The notes below the pieces were generated by a model that saw only the letters and a program-made list of their open reading frames with translations, was not told the origin of the DNA and did no database searches. The position numbers and the translations under genes are program-made. Below are positions 8,501-16,190 of a stretch of 35,508 nt of DNA, piece after piece (the first letter of the stretch is position 1; every line of letters starts with the position of its first letter). This stretch comes from Spongiibacteraceae bacterium (lineage in GTDB: Bacteria > Pseudomonadota > Gammaproteobacteria > Pseudomonadales > Dasaniaceae), in the NCBI GenBank assembly GCA_030621845.1, contig JAUXHA010000017.1, positions 1-35,508 on the forward strand. Direction: 5' to 3'.

Positions 8501-8868
8501 ATGTCGGTGTTGAGGGTGTCAGCGGCTTCGGGTTTATCTTTGACCGACTCAAGAAAGGCACGGATTTCAGCTGTATGGGCCGGTGATTCTTCCAATTGTC
8601 GAGCAAAACTGTCCGCTGCTTCAGCGTTGGCGCTAGCGGCTTCCAGATGACTCTGTGAGCGCCGATAGGATTCCACCAGTGTGATTTGCAAGGTTTCATC
8701 AATCTCGGTGGTGGCCTCGACTTCTTTGATTTTTGCGCTGAGCAGTTGATCGCTCACAGCGTGGTAGATAGGCGCTGGAGCAGAAGTTTGCGACCATCCG
8801 GCTTCGATCCCGCCCAGGCTGAGAGCGATGATCAGGGCAACACGAAAAAATAATGGCGATAGGGACAT
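5512..8868 (-). CDS. large MscK-like mechanosensitive channel (MscS superfamily)
   Basis: The protein has 1118 residues from the chosen start, close to E. coli MscK. A signal peptide (MSLSPLFFRV..., cleavage near 'WSQ') leads into a long periplasmic region rich in heptad-like Glu/Leu/Ala coiled coil (about 30-450). A multi-helix membrane domain follows, and then the MscS core. The pore-helix and beta-domain signature is clear from about residue 930: 'GIGFGLQEIVANF', 'FERPIRVGD', and 'LLVPNKEF'. An in-frame ATG 16 codons upstream exists, but the chosen start at 8868 places the signal peptide directly at the N-terminus. Channels of this family open under membrane tension and release osmolytes, and MscK is in addition tuned by K+. 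Pairing with a cation/proton antiporter suggests a joint role in osmotic and K+ balance. Confidence 0.92.
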   Translation of the reverse strand: MSLSPLFFRVALIIALSLGGIEAGWSQTSAPAPIYHAVSDQLLSAKIKEVEATTEIDETLQITLVESYRRSQSHLEAASANAEAADSFARQLEESPAHTAEIRAFLESVKDKPEAADTLNTDMPKAETEALLVREKANLAAVQAKLGITEEQLKTEKNRPTEARERLTSASTRINSIATALRTSAPEQEDPRLSEASQWSLESENLALQEEVKMLNQELLSREVRITLLKAERDRSSRSAGRIGSTIAALELINNEQRQQEADIAKAKAEAAKIETSGKHPLLQQLAEENDIISNQLQQVTAELEQVKADQSQANLAIKGLREEFKNTQLKLDIAGLSQALGQVLHEQRRLLPEVNSYQAATKQRERLIAGAGLKLLNQQEQRVRFRDSDGYAKELGAGLDLLIFTDIYPDLMGLFEQQAQLLDTSIRLEEDYIRALGELEFVQRKLVSLIINFREYLDQRLLWIRTASTPSLDTLTVIPQELKKFFINTGWIYSWEVLVSGLATSLSYVAGIFTVGLLLWRNKWLKARVDAINSTVATNKNTNISQTLKALAYVILRAAPWPLLFLVISFRLEQQSEGHLLTRALSDACRWAAIPLFYLTAFRMICRPQGLAAVHFHWPEPLVFEMNKALRQLALILIPVGFIAVLLLLYPPIGMSGTLGRVGLITLMASVTVFFLRLFGPKSSILPHLNPDSKLVRRQYLWFLLALIVPSLIFYLAFVGYAYTAGFLLGRLINSFLMVLVVTVLHQIFMRWLGLVQNKLPSMLDKIAITERGQASEQSSNMDTVDIELLTNNSRTLINTMVGVSAIVGLWLIWSEVLPALSILDKLTLWSYSELVDQQLTKVPVTLADLGLAILVATITIIATRSLPALLEIILIQLIRMPSGDRYTTLTLLRYIIVAGGFFWTMNIIGARWDQIQWLAAGLTVGIGFGLQEIVANFISGLIILFERPIRVGDKVTVGDTMGVVTKIRIRATTIQTWDRQELLVPNKEFITSRLLNWTLSDQTSRIVIKAEVVHGTNIKQAMALMLEASSEHAKILKDPKAFVTMDGFSDNALELNMRCYVGSFDDRLDATSSIYQTVNNKFKQAGIKIAFQQRDLHIDSNSPLHVKINPDDLHRD

Positions 8869-8902
8869 GGCACTTATTCTCTTTATATCAACAGGCCTGG
8901 CT

Positions 8903-8908
8903 ATTGTA
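8903..8908 (-). promoter_or_regulatory. candidate -10 box for the MscK-like/antiporter operon
   Basis: Read on the - strand, TACAAT at 8908-8903 is followed by AGCCAGG, a GC-rich discriminator like those at several other starts in this window. It lies about 35 bases before the ATG at 8868. No convincing -35 hexamer was found. Confidence 0.35.
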
Positions 8909-8996
8909 GGTAACAAAGCTGTCTATGGCTATGAATTACAAGGTATTCATGTTTGTCTGGGGATGTGCGCCAGAGGGTAAATTTACAGTGATTTTC

Positions 8997-9005
8997 TGTT
9001 AGAAT
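8997..9005 (+). promoter_or_regulatory. extended -10 promoter for nadA
   Basis: TGTTAGAAT (8997-9005) is an extended -10 element (TGn plus TAGAAT) followed by AGCGCGC. The matching -35 region is poor, which is usual for extended -10 promoters. The predicted start of transcription is near 9012, giving a leader of about 50 bases. The same TGTTA-(G/C)-AATAGCGC sequence recurs upstream of the DUF2066 gene. Confidence 0.5.
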
Positions 9006-9060
9006 AGCGCGCTTGAAGGGTATATGAGTTGATAGCTAAGACAGTTTTGAGGTTATGTTA

Positions 9061-10095
9061 ATGGTTCAGGCAGTGCAACAACAAGTTAAGGATCATCTGG
9101 ATCATATTGCCAAACAAGAGACCCTGTCCAGCGATCGACAGCAAGCGCTAAAACAACGCATTAAAGCTTTGTTGAAAGAGCGCAATGCAGTGATGATTGC
9201 CCATTACTATACTGACCCGCTGATTCAGGCGCTGGCGGAAGAAACCGGTGGCTGTGTATCCGATTCGCTGGAGATGGCTCGCTTTGGTCATCGTCATCAA
9301 GCCACTACCCTGGTGGTGGCCGGGGTGAAATTTATGGGTGAGACAGCAAAAATCCTGGCCCCTGAAAAACGCGTGCTAATGCCCACTCTGGAGGCGACCT
9401 GTTCCCTCGATATCGGCTGCCCGGCAGATGAGTTTTCGGCTTTCTGTGACCAGCATCCCGATCGCACTGTGGTGGTCTATGCCAATACCTCAGCGGCGGT
9501 GAAGGCTAGGGCCGATTGGGTAGTAACCTCCAGTATTGCCGTGCAAGTGGTACAGCATCTGGATGAGCTGGGAGAAAAAATTCTCTGGGCTCCCGACAAG
9601 CATCTGGGTGATTATGTACAAAAACAGACTGGGGCTGATGTTTTAGCCTGGGACGGTGCCTGTATAGTGCATGAAGAATTCAAAGCCCGTGGCCTGATTG
9701 ATTTAAAACAGGTTTACCCGCAGGCGGCGATACTGGTTCACCCGGAGTCCCCGGCGCCGGTCATTGAGCTGGCAGATTTTGTTGGCTCCACCTCGCAAAT
9801 AATTCACGCCGCTAAAACCCTGCCCAATCCGCAATTCATTGTTGCCACCGATCAGGGTATTTTTTATAAATTACAGCAGCAGGTGCCGAATAAGGAATTT
9901 ATCATTGCGCCTACGGCGGGCAGTGGTGCGACTTGTCGCAGCTGTGCTAACTGTCCCTGGATGGCAATGAATGGCTTGCAGAATCTTGAGCAGGTGCTGG
10001 TACAGATGGATAACGAAGTGCATGTTGATGCGGAGCTGGCGCAGCGCGCTATGTTGCCGTTGACACGAATGCTGAATTTTGTTGCGGGGGACTAG
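9061..10095 (+). CDS. nadA: quinolinate synthase A
   Basis: NadA condenses iminoaspartate with dihydroxyacetone phosphate to quinolinate in de novo NAD synthesis, using a [4Fe-4S] cluster. The three cluster ligands are visible at C114, C201 and C298 (counting from the chosen start), with spacings of 87 and 97 that equal those recalled for the E. coli enzyme (113, 200, 297). The last lies in '[10 protein letters not shown]'. The length of 344 residues is normal. Two ATGs are possible: 9055 and 9061. GAGG at 9049-9052 is only two bases from the first but eight from the second, so I chose 9061. The gene is single, with its own promoter, and divergent from the MscK-like gene. nadB is not in the window. 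Confidence 0.97.
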   Translation: MVQAVQQQVKDHLDHIAKQETLSSDRQQALKQRIKALLKERNAVMIAHYYTDPLIQALAEETGGCVSDSLEMARFGHRHQATTLVVAGVKFMGETAKILAPEKRVLMPTLEATCSLDIGCPADEFSAFCDQHPDRTVVVYANTSAAVKARADWVVTSSIAVQVVQHLDELGEKILWAPDKHLGDYVQKQTGADVLAWDGACIVHEEFKARGLIDLKQVYPQAAILVHPESPAPVIELADFVGSTSQIIHAAKTLPNPQFIVATDQGIFYKLQQQVPNKEFIIAPTAGSGATCRSCANCPWMAMNGLQNLEQVLVQMDNEVHVDAELAQRAMLPLTRMLNFVAGD

Positions 10096-10160
10096 CTTCG
10101 TCGGGCAATCCCTGGAATATGAAACAGGACTTCGGGAGTGGCTCTGCTCAGGTGAGCGAA

Positions 10161-11732
10161 TTACATATTCTTCAAAGCAGTTTTCATGCTACCTATTTGT
10201 TTAATTCTTTCCTTGATCTGGATGGTGGTCAGGTTGTCTCCCTTCACCAGCGGCAGTGCATAGTTTAGCTGCGTCTGGGCTCGGCTGAGCTGGCCGTTGA
10301 GCAGAAAATATTCAGCCCGTGACTGGTGGACGCCAACGATATTGCCGGCCAGTCCGTGTGTTTCTGCCAGCACATACCAGACATAAGGATCCTTGGGGTG
10401 CTGCTTGACGTGTTCCTGTAGCAGGGCTTCGGCCCGGTGTGGCTGTTTGGCTTTAAGATAGGCATCCGCCAGGGTCATGGTCAGGGGGTGGCTGCCGGGG
10501 CTGATGGCGAGTGCTTTATTGAGCAGGGTGATCGCTTTTTCGGGTCTACCTGCTGCGATGTCGATGTCGGCCTGGGCAGTGATATAGGCGGCCTGGTTTG
10601 GTGATGACTGGATTAACGGTTTTAGTAGATTGTTCGCGCGCTGATATTCACCCATCTCGGTCAGGGCCAGTACCAGGCCGTATTGGTCGGCTACGGGAAA
10701 TGGGCTTTTGCCATACAGTCGCGCCTGAAAGAATTTTGCGGCTTCAGCACCGCCACCTTTCAGCTCGACCTCAACCCGGGCGCGCATTAACTGATAAACA
10801 ATATTTTCGGTGTACATTTTACGGGAATACTGGCGCGCCCGGTTGGCTGCATCGCTAATACGACTTTCTGTGACCGGGTGTGACATCAGGAATTCGGGGG
10901 GGCGATTACCGGCATAGCGGCTAGCGGCCATCATGTTCTCGAACATGGCGGAGGCTGCGTTGGGGTCCATGTCAGCTTTTACCAGGGTTTGCATGCCAAT
11001 GCGGTCGGCCTCCTGCTCGTTTTGTCGGCTAAAGCGTAATTGATTTTGCAGGCTGGCAGCCTGGGTGGCAGTAATTGCAGCTAAACCAGCATCGCCGCCC
11101 ACGGTGGCGGCCAATACAATCCCGGCTAATAAGCCGGCCATATTGGGTATGGCGTTACGCTGTTGTTCTTCAACGCTGCGGGCAAAATGCCGTTGACTGA
11201 CGTGGGCCAATTCGTGGGTCAACACCGATGACATTTGTCCCTCAGTATCGGCATATAAAAATAAGCCGGTATTAATGCCGATAACCCCACCGGGAACGGC
11301 AAAGGCGTTCATGCTGGGGTTGTCTACAATGACCAAATCAAGGCGACGATCTTTCAACTGGCTGTGCGTGGCCAGACTGTAAATCAGGCCCTCCAGATAA
11401 TCCTGTAACAGTGGGTCATAAATGGTCGGTACCTGGCTGCGAAATGACATCAGCCAGGCCCTGCCCAGCACGTATTCTTGATCCAGGGAAATTAGGCTGG
11501 AGCTGCTGTCTCCCAGCTCCGGTAAGTGGATTTCCTTGAATTCATCGAGAGTGCCATTGCTCGTTGGCGGCAAGCTGGGGGGCGTTAAAATAAGCTCGTC
11601 GTCCTCCTCGGCTACAGTCGTGAGACTGAGCAGTAGTATGCAAAACGAAAAAAAAGCGAGTGCTGAACGAAGTGGTTTCACTGAAACTGTTATATCCGCA
11701 ATAGAGTAAAGCTTACTGTAACGATTTATCAT
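10161..11732 (-). CDS. bepA: BepA-type periplasmic M48 metalloprotease/chaperone with TPRs
   Basis: The 523-residue protein starts with a rather long signal peptide (hydrophobic core 24-40, ending 'TVAEE'). The M48 zinc protease domain follows, with HELAH at 173-177 and the third ligand in 'EADRIGM' (E241). The C-terminal half (about 310-510) is a set of TPR helices, e.g. 'PEKAITLLNKALAISPGSHP'. This is the architecture of E. coli BepA (YfgC), which assists LptD maturation and degrades stalled outer-membrane proteins at the BAM complex. AGGAC just upstream supports the start. It converges with nadA and diverges from the TusA-like gene. In E. coli and Pseudomonas, as I recall, bepA also lies near a PerM/AI-2E gene or a TusA-like gene, as here. 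Confidence 0.93.
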   Translation of the reverse strand: MINRYSKLYSIADITVSVKPLRSALAFFSFCILLLSLTTVAEEDDELILTPPSLPPTSNGTLDEFKEIHLPELGDSSSSLISLDQEYVLGRAWLMSFRSQVPTIYDPLLQDYLEGLIYSLATHSQLKDRRLDLVIVDNPSMNAFAVPGGVIGINTGLFLYADTEGQMSSVLTHELAHVSQRHFARSVEEQQRNAIPNMAGLLAGIVLAATVGGDAGLAAITATQAASLQNQLRFSRQNEQEADRIGMQTLVKADMDPNAASAMFENMMAASRYAGNRPPEFLMSHPVTESRISDAANRARQYSRKMYTENIVYQLMRARVEVELKGGGAEAAKFFQARLYGKSPFPVADQYGLVLALTEMGEYQRANNLLKPLIQSSPNQAAYITAQADIDIAAGRPEKAITLLNKALAISPGSHPLTMTLADAYLKAKQPHRAEALLQEHVKQHPKDPYVWYVLAETHGLAGNIVGVHQSRAEYFLLNGQLSRAQTQLNYALPLVKGDNLTTIQIKERIKQIGSMKTALKNM

Positions 11733-11814
11733 CGGTCCTGAAAGTGTGGCCGGGAATTTTATCGCTTAAGGTCGGGCGTGAACAGGCTTGAGATGTCTCG
11801 CGCGGGGGAATTAA

Positions 11815-11845
11815 TTGAGTTTCACCAAGCATATCGTTATACAAT
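11815..11845 (+). promoter_or_regulatory. candidate promoter for the TusA-like/AI-2E/M16 operon
   Basis: TTGAGT at 11815-11820 and TATACA at 11838-11843 are 17 bases apart. An overlapping alternative -10, TACAAT at 11840-11845, is followed by GCCGCA, which fits the GC-rich discriminators seen elsewhere in the window. Either would start transcription near 11850, about 25 bases before the ATG. Confidence 0.5.
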
Positions 11846-11876
11846 GCCGCACTGTTAATAGCTTGAAAGTATTGAT

Positions 11877-12107
11877 ATGCCCACCGATAGAATTGAAGTT
11901 GATGCCAGGGGTTTACGCTGCCCCATGCCTTTGCTCAAGGCGAAGCAGGCCCTGAATACAATGCAAAGCGGGGAGCGGCTTAAAGTCGTGGCAACGGATG
12001 CCGGCTCACAGCGTGATTTTCAGGTGTTTTGTCAGCAAAGCGGTAATAGCCTGTTAGAGAGTAAAGAAGACGCTGGTGTCTTTACCTATATTCTTGGCAA
12101 GAAGTAA
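11877..12107 (+). CDS. TusA/SirA-family sulfur-carrier protein
   Basis: The 76-residue protein has the TusA-family fold signature: 'DARGLRCPMPLLKAK' with the persulfide-forming cysteine C15 at the start of helix 1. The motif here is CPMP, whereas E. coli TusA has CPEP, so it need not serve tRNA thiolation. Its position beside bepA and nadA recalls Pseudomonas aeruginosa PA1006, a persulfidated TusA-like protein linked to molybdenum cofactor homeostasis (from memory). It stands 30 bases before the AI-2E gene and probably shares its transcript. The sulfur acceptor cannot be told from this region; no molybdenum-cofactor gene is in the window. Confidence 0.9.
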   Translation: MPTDRIEVDARGLRCPMPLLKAKQALNTMQSGERLKVVATDAGSQRDFQVFCQQSGNSLLESKEDAGVFTYILGKK

Positions 12108-12137
12108 CTGCCGCCAAATTTTCCGAAAGAGACGATA

Positions 12138-13214
12138 ATGATTAATGTGTTTAAAAAGTGGATGGATGAGCTCTTTTCCGAAGAAGAGGCAATCATCCTG
12201 CTGCTGATTATTTTTGGCAGTTTGTTACTGGTATTGACCATGGGCAACGTACTGGCTCCGGTGATTACCAGTGCTATTTTGGCGTTTCTTATGTACGGTA
12301 TGACGGCGCAGTTAATGACGAGGAATGTGCCCAGTTGGCTGGCACTCAGCCTGGCGTTTCTGGTTTTTGTTGGCAGTTTTTTTGGTATATTGTTAATTCT
12401 ATTGCCACTGGTCTGGAAACAGATGGCGGCACTGTTCAATGAGTTGCCGACCATGCTGGCTCAATGGCAACACAGTTTGTCGCTGTTGCCAGCACAGTAT
12501 CCTGAGCTGGTGACCGATGAGCAGATCAGGGAGCTGATTCTGGTTATCCAGTCGGAACTCGGTTCCATGGGGCAAACAGTGCTCACCTTTTCTATTTCAA
12601 AAATTCCCAATGTGCTGGGCTTGCTGATCTATCTGGTGTTGGTGCCTATTCTGGTTTTTTTCTTCCTCAAGGACAGGGAGATCATCCTGGCCTGGTTGGC
12701 AAACTTTCTACCGAAAAAGAAGCCCATACTCGCCAAGGTATGGAAAGAAATGAATGGGCAGGTGGCCAATTATGTCCGTGGTAAGGTGATTGAGATTATT
12801 GTTGTGGGTGTGATCAGCTATCTTGCTTTTGTTATCCTGGATTTAAATTACGCAGCATTGCTGGGTTTGTTAGTAGGCTTGTCGGTGTTAATTCCCTATA
12901 TCGGTGCGGCGGTAGTCACGGTTCCTGTGCTAATGATTGGCTATTTTCAGTGGGGGATGGGCGCTGAATTTTATACTCTGTTCATTGTTTACGGTGTTAT
13001 TCAAACGCTCGATGGCAATGTATTGGTACCGCTGTTATTTTCCGAGGCGGTTAATCTTCATCCGGTTGCAATCATTTTGGCGGTGCTGGTGTTTGGCGGC
13101 TTATGGGGTTTGTGGGGGGTGTTTTTCGCCATTCCCCTGGCGACGTTAATTAAGGCGGTATTAAATGCCTGGCCCACTCGCCAATTGCTTGATGAGGAAG
13201 TTACCAATGCATAA
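12138..13214 (+). CDS. AI-2E/PerM family membrane protein
   Basis: The 358-residue protein has the AI-2E transporter (UPF0118) pattern: paired N-terminal membrane helices (about 20-40 and 65-90), a soluble stretch, a helix near 'LLIYLVLVPILVFFFLKD' and a C-terminal cluster of helices with 'LIPYIGAAVV' and 'LHPVAIILAVLVFGGLWGL'. Family members were named for autoinducer-2 export, but some are Na+/H+ antiporters and most, including E. coli PerM, have no settled substrate. E. coli perM also neighbours bepA, so the pairing is conserved. Its last eight bases overlap the start of the M16 peptidase gene. Confidence 0.9.
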   Translation: MINVFKKWMDELFSEEEAIILLLIIFGSLLLVLTMGNVLAPVITSAILAFLMYGMTAQLMTRNVPSWLALSLAFLVFVGSFFGILLILLPLVWKQMAALFNELPTMLAQWQHSLSLLPAQYPELVTDEQIRELILVIQSELGSMGQTVLTFSISKIPNVLGLLIYLVLVPILVFFFLKDREIILAWLANFLPKKKPILAKVWKEMNGQVANYVRGKVIEIIVVGVISYLAFVILDLNYAALLGLLVGLSVLIPYIGAAVVTVPVLMIGYFQWGMGAEFYTLFIVYGVIQTLDGNVLVPLLFSEAVNLHPVAIILAVLVFGGLWGLWGVFFAIPLATLIKAVLNAWPTRQLLDEEVTNA

Positions 13215-16044
13215 ATCCCTTCGTTCAGGTTTCTTTTTATCCCTGTTGATTTTCGCTGCCTGTGCGTTAGTGAGCGATAATAATGTTGAGCTGATTCAAA
13301 GCCCCAGTGACACGCGCGATTATCAATATATTGAATTGTCCAACCAGTTAAAGGTGTTGCTGATTTCCGATCCGGCAGCAGATAAGGCGGCGGCTTCGCT
13401 GGATGTTTATGTGGGGAGTCGCCAGGACCCTGATGATTACCTCGGTTTGGCTCATTTTCTGGAACACATGTTGTTTTTAGGGACACAAGCCTATCCCGAT
13501 TCCGGTGAGTACCAGCAATTTATTAGCACCCATAACGGTGCTCACAATGCCTATACTTCTTTTGAACACACCAATTATTTTTTCGATATCGACCCCGACT
13601 ATCTCGATGAAGCGCTGTCGAGGTTTTCACAATTTTTTGTAGCGCCATTGTTCACCGAAGATTATGTGGACAGAGAAAAAAATGCCGTTCACTCCGAGTT
13701 TATGGCCAAGCTAAAGGATGATCCAAGGAGAGCCCTGGATGTATTTAAAACCACGATTAATCCACAGCATCCGTTTTCAAAGTTTTCGGTGGGTAATCTG
13801 GATACCCTGAACAATGATCAGGGTTCACTGCGCCGGCAACTGGTGGCGTTTTACCAAAAAAATTACTCGGCCAATATCATGTCGCTGGTGGTGATGGGGC
13901 GAGAGCCTTTGCATGAGTTAAGAAATATGGTGGTGCCCAAATTCAGTGAGGTTGCCGATAGGCATAAGTCACTGGACCCTATTGATGAGCCTTTGTATGA
14001 GCCAGGCGTGCTACCGATAAAAATAGCGATAAAACCTGAGCGGGAGCAGCGCTTATTATCGATAGGCTTTACCACGGCGGCTACTGACCCCTATTACCAG
14101 CAAAAGCCCTTGCAATATATTGGCAATATTATTGGCCATGAAGGTGAGGGTAGCCTGCTCTCCTATTTGAAAGCGAAGGGCTGGGCCGAAGGTTTGGGTG
14201 CCGGTACCGGGCTGAGTTATCAAGGCGGTGCCAGTTTTCAGGTCAGCATACAATTAACCGAGCAGGGTGTTTCTCACAGCGATGAGATAACCCTGGCGCT
14301 GTTCCAGACCATAGCAAGAATCCGTACAGAAGGTATAAAAAGCTGGATGTTCGATGAGCAAAAAGCCATTGGGGAGCAGCATTTTCGCTATCAGGAGAAA
14401 ACGACACCGATAGCTTATGTGAGTATGCTTTCCAATATGATGCATTATTATCCGGCGGCTGAAATACTCTATGCGCCTTATGAAATGAAGGATTATGATC
14501 CGGCCTTGCTGGCCTATTTCCTGGATTTTCTACGCCCTGAAAAAGCCTTTATAACCCTTAACGCCCCCGAGGCAAAAACAGATAAACGCACGGCACTTTA
14601 TGATGCACCGTACAGTGTCAGCGCTATAGACCAGAAGACCGTGGCGAGCTGGCAGGCCGCCACGGTTAATCCACAAATTACTCTGCCGGTAATGAATGAA
14701 TTTATTGCCGATGATTTGACACTTAAGGCTGTGGATCAAAGCTCCACGGCGTTGCCGGTGGTGGAAATCGACCGTCCCGGACTTAAGCTCTGGTACCAGC
14801 GCGACGAGCAGTTTTCCCTGCCTAAGGGCAATCTGATTTTTTCCTTGTACTCACCGATGGCAAAGGATACGCCAGAACACGCTGCGCTGTTGGTACTCTA
14901 TACCCGCATGATAAGCGAGCAGCTGAACGAGTTTTCATACCCGGCTTATCTGGCAGGGCTTAACTATTCGCTGTCGGTGGGAGAAACCGGCCTGATGGTT
15001 AAAATCGGTGGCTTTACCGATAAGCAGGAATTGTTACTGGATAAGGTGCTCGATGCCCTGCTTAATCCGCAATGGAATGTTCAGCGTTTTGAGCGATTGA
15101 AAACAGAATTGGTGCGTCAGGCAGAGAATGCGGACAAACAGCAACCCTACCGCCGGCTGATGGCCGTACTGCCTGAATTCCTCTATAAAAATTACTGGTC
15201 AGAGCAACAGCGCCTGGCGGCCTATCGGGGCATGACGCTGGAGCAGTTTAAGCATTTTCATCAACAATTTATTACCTCTGTTCAGGTACAGGGTCTGGTT
15301 TACGGTAATTATAGCCGCGCCGATGCTGCTTTGTTGGGCGGTAAAATGCAGCTAACTGAGCAACAGCATAACCCGGATATTGAGGTGTTGAAGCTGTCTG
15401 TTGATCAATGGGCTTATCATCTGGACAGTGATTATACGGATGCGGTCATTGCGTTTTACCTGCAGGCATCGAACATCGACAAGTCTGCCCGGGCGGCGAT
15501 GGGGGTAACCGCGCAGGTTTTACGTGCGGATTTCTTTAACGATTTGCGCACAGAGAAGCAATTGGGTTATGTGGTGGCTTCGGGGGCCTACCCTGTGCGT
15601 GAGGTGCCGGGGCTGTTTTTCCTGGTGCAGTCGCCGGTTATGGGGCCGACAGCATTGCAAAATGAGATAAAGGAATTTATCCGCCGGCGAACCGCCAGTC
15701 TCGAGCAGCTGTCGCTGGATGATTATGAGCGGCATCGCGGGGTATTGATCCAAAAACTCGCCGAGCAACCCCGCAATTTGGGTGAGCAGACTGGGCGCTA
15801 TTGGTCCGACCTGACCCAGGGTTATACGCAATTTGATTCCCGGGAGCAATTGATTACAGCGTTGCAGGCATTGAGCTTTGAGCAGTGGAAGGTCTTTTTT
15901 AAGACTGAAGTTGCCGCCAGTGACAGCAGGGGCTTATGGCTGTATTCCCGGGGAAAATTTGTCGATGAGCCCCCTATAGAGGCTGCGATCATTGAGAATG
16001 CCGAGCGATTTAAGCAGAAACAGCGCTATTATCAATTCCAGTAG
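13207..16044 (+). CDS. M16A (pitrilysin/insulysin-type) zinc metallopeptidase, probable lipoprotein
   Basis: The 945-residue protein has four M16 half-domains. The inverted zinc motif HFLEH is at 83-87 and the third ligand is E164 in 'AVHSEF', 77 residues after H87 as in E. coli pitrilysin. The C-terminal half has the 'EKQLGYVV' substrate-binding motif. I start it at ATG 13207, which follows GAGGAAG at 13195-13201, rather than at an earlier in-frame ATG inside the AI-2E gene. The N-terminus, 'LLIFAAC' with C19 after a hydrophobic core, resembles a lipobox, though Phe at -3 is unusual. If lipidated, the Ala-Leu after the cysteine would favour the outer membrane. Such enzymes degrade small peptides in the periplasm. 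Confidence 0.93.
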   Translation: MHKSLRSGFFLSLLIFAACALVSDNNVELIQSPSDTRDYQYIELSNQLKVLLISDPAADKAAASLDVYVGSRQDPDDYLGLAHFLEHMLFLGTQAYPDSGEYQQFISTHNGAHNAYTSFEHTNYFFDIDPDYLDEALSRFSQFFVAPLFTEDYVDREKNAVHSEFMAKLKDDPRRALDVFKTTINPQHPFSKFSVGNLDTLNNDQGSLRRQLVAFYQKNYSANIMSLVVMGREPLHELRNMVVPKFSEVADRHKSLDPIDEPLYEPGVLPIKIAIKPEREQRLLSIGFTTAATDPYYQQKPLQYIGNIIGHEGEGSLLSYLKAKGWAEGLGAGTGLSYQGGASFQVSIQLTEQGVSHSDEITLALFQTIARIRTEGIKSWMFDEQKAIGEQHFRYQEKTTPIAYVSMLSNMMHYYPAAEILYAPYEMKDYDPALLAYFLDFLRPEKAFITLNAPEAKTDKRTALYDAPYSVSAIDQKTVASWQAATVNPQITLPVMNEFIADDLTLKAVDQSSTALPVVEIDRPGLKLWYQRDEQFSLPKGNLIFSLYSPMAKDTPEHAALLVLYTRMISEQLNEFSYPAYLAGLNYSLSVGETGLMVKIGGFTDKQELLLDKVLDALLNPQWNVQRFERLKTELVRQAENADKQQPYRRLMAVLPEFLYKNYWSEQQRLAAYRGMTLEQFKHFHQQFITSVQVQGLVYGNYSRADAALLGGKMQLTEQQHNPDIEVLKLSVDQWAYHLDSDYTDAVIAFYLQASNIDKSARAAMGVTAQVLRADFFNDLRTEKQLGYVVASGAYPVREVPGLFFLVQSPVMGPTALQNEIKEFIRRRTASLEQLSLDDYERHRGVLIQKLAEQPRNLGEQTGRYWSDLTQGYTQFDSREQLITALQALSFEQWKVFFKTEVAASDSRGLWLYSRGKFVDEPPIEAAIIENAERFKQKQRYYQFQ

Positions 16045-16190
16045 TAACTAAGATTTATTATATAAGCTGTTGTTTATATTGAATTTTATCTTTTGTTGTG
16101 GCATCATCGCGATACTTTTTTTACCGGTTCACATGCTCGCTGCCGCTAGCATTTACACGGTATGGCTATTCCTTGCTCTCGGAGAATTAA
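16045..16190 (+). other. aceE upstream region
   Basis: This spacer holds an AT-rich stretch (about 16049-16100) followed by a more mixed part, and GGAG just before the aceE ATG. A promoter for aceEF is expected here, but several weak matches compete and I would not pick one. I see no PdhR-type operator (ATTGGTnnnACCAAT), and no pdhR gene is present in the window. Confidence 0.5.

Noticed and set aside
8409-8702. 97-codon open frame on the - strand inside the MscK-like gene
   Set aside because: It is a frame-shifted shadow of the coiled-coil region, with basic and proline-rich sequence unlike a real protein, and no frameshift is needed to explain the channel gene.
10146-10157. GCTCAGGTGAGC palindrome between nadA and bepA
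   Set aside because: The loop would be only two bases and no T-run follows, so it is not a terminator; as an operator it is misplaced between two convergent gene ends.
12086-12454. 122-codon open frame on the - strand at the TusA-like/AI-2E junction
   Set aside because: It is antisense to two genes with clear family signatures and has no independent support.
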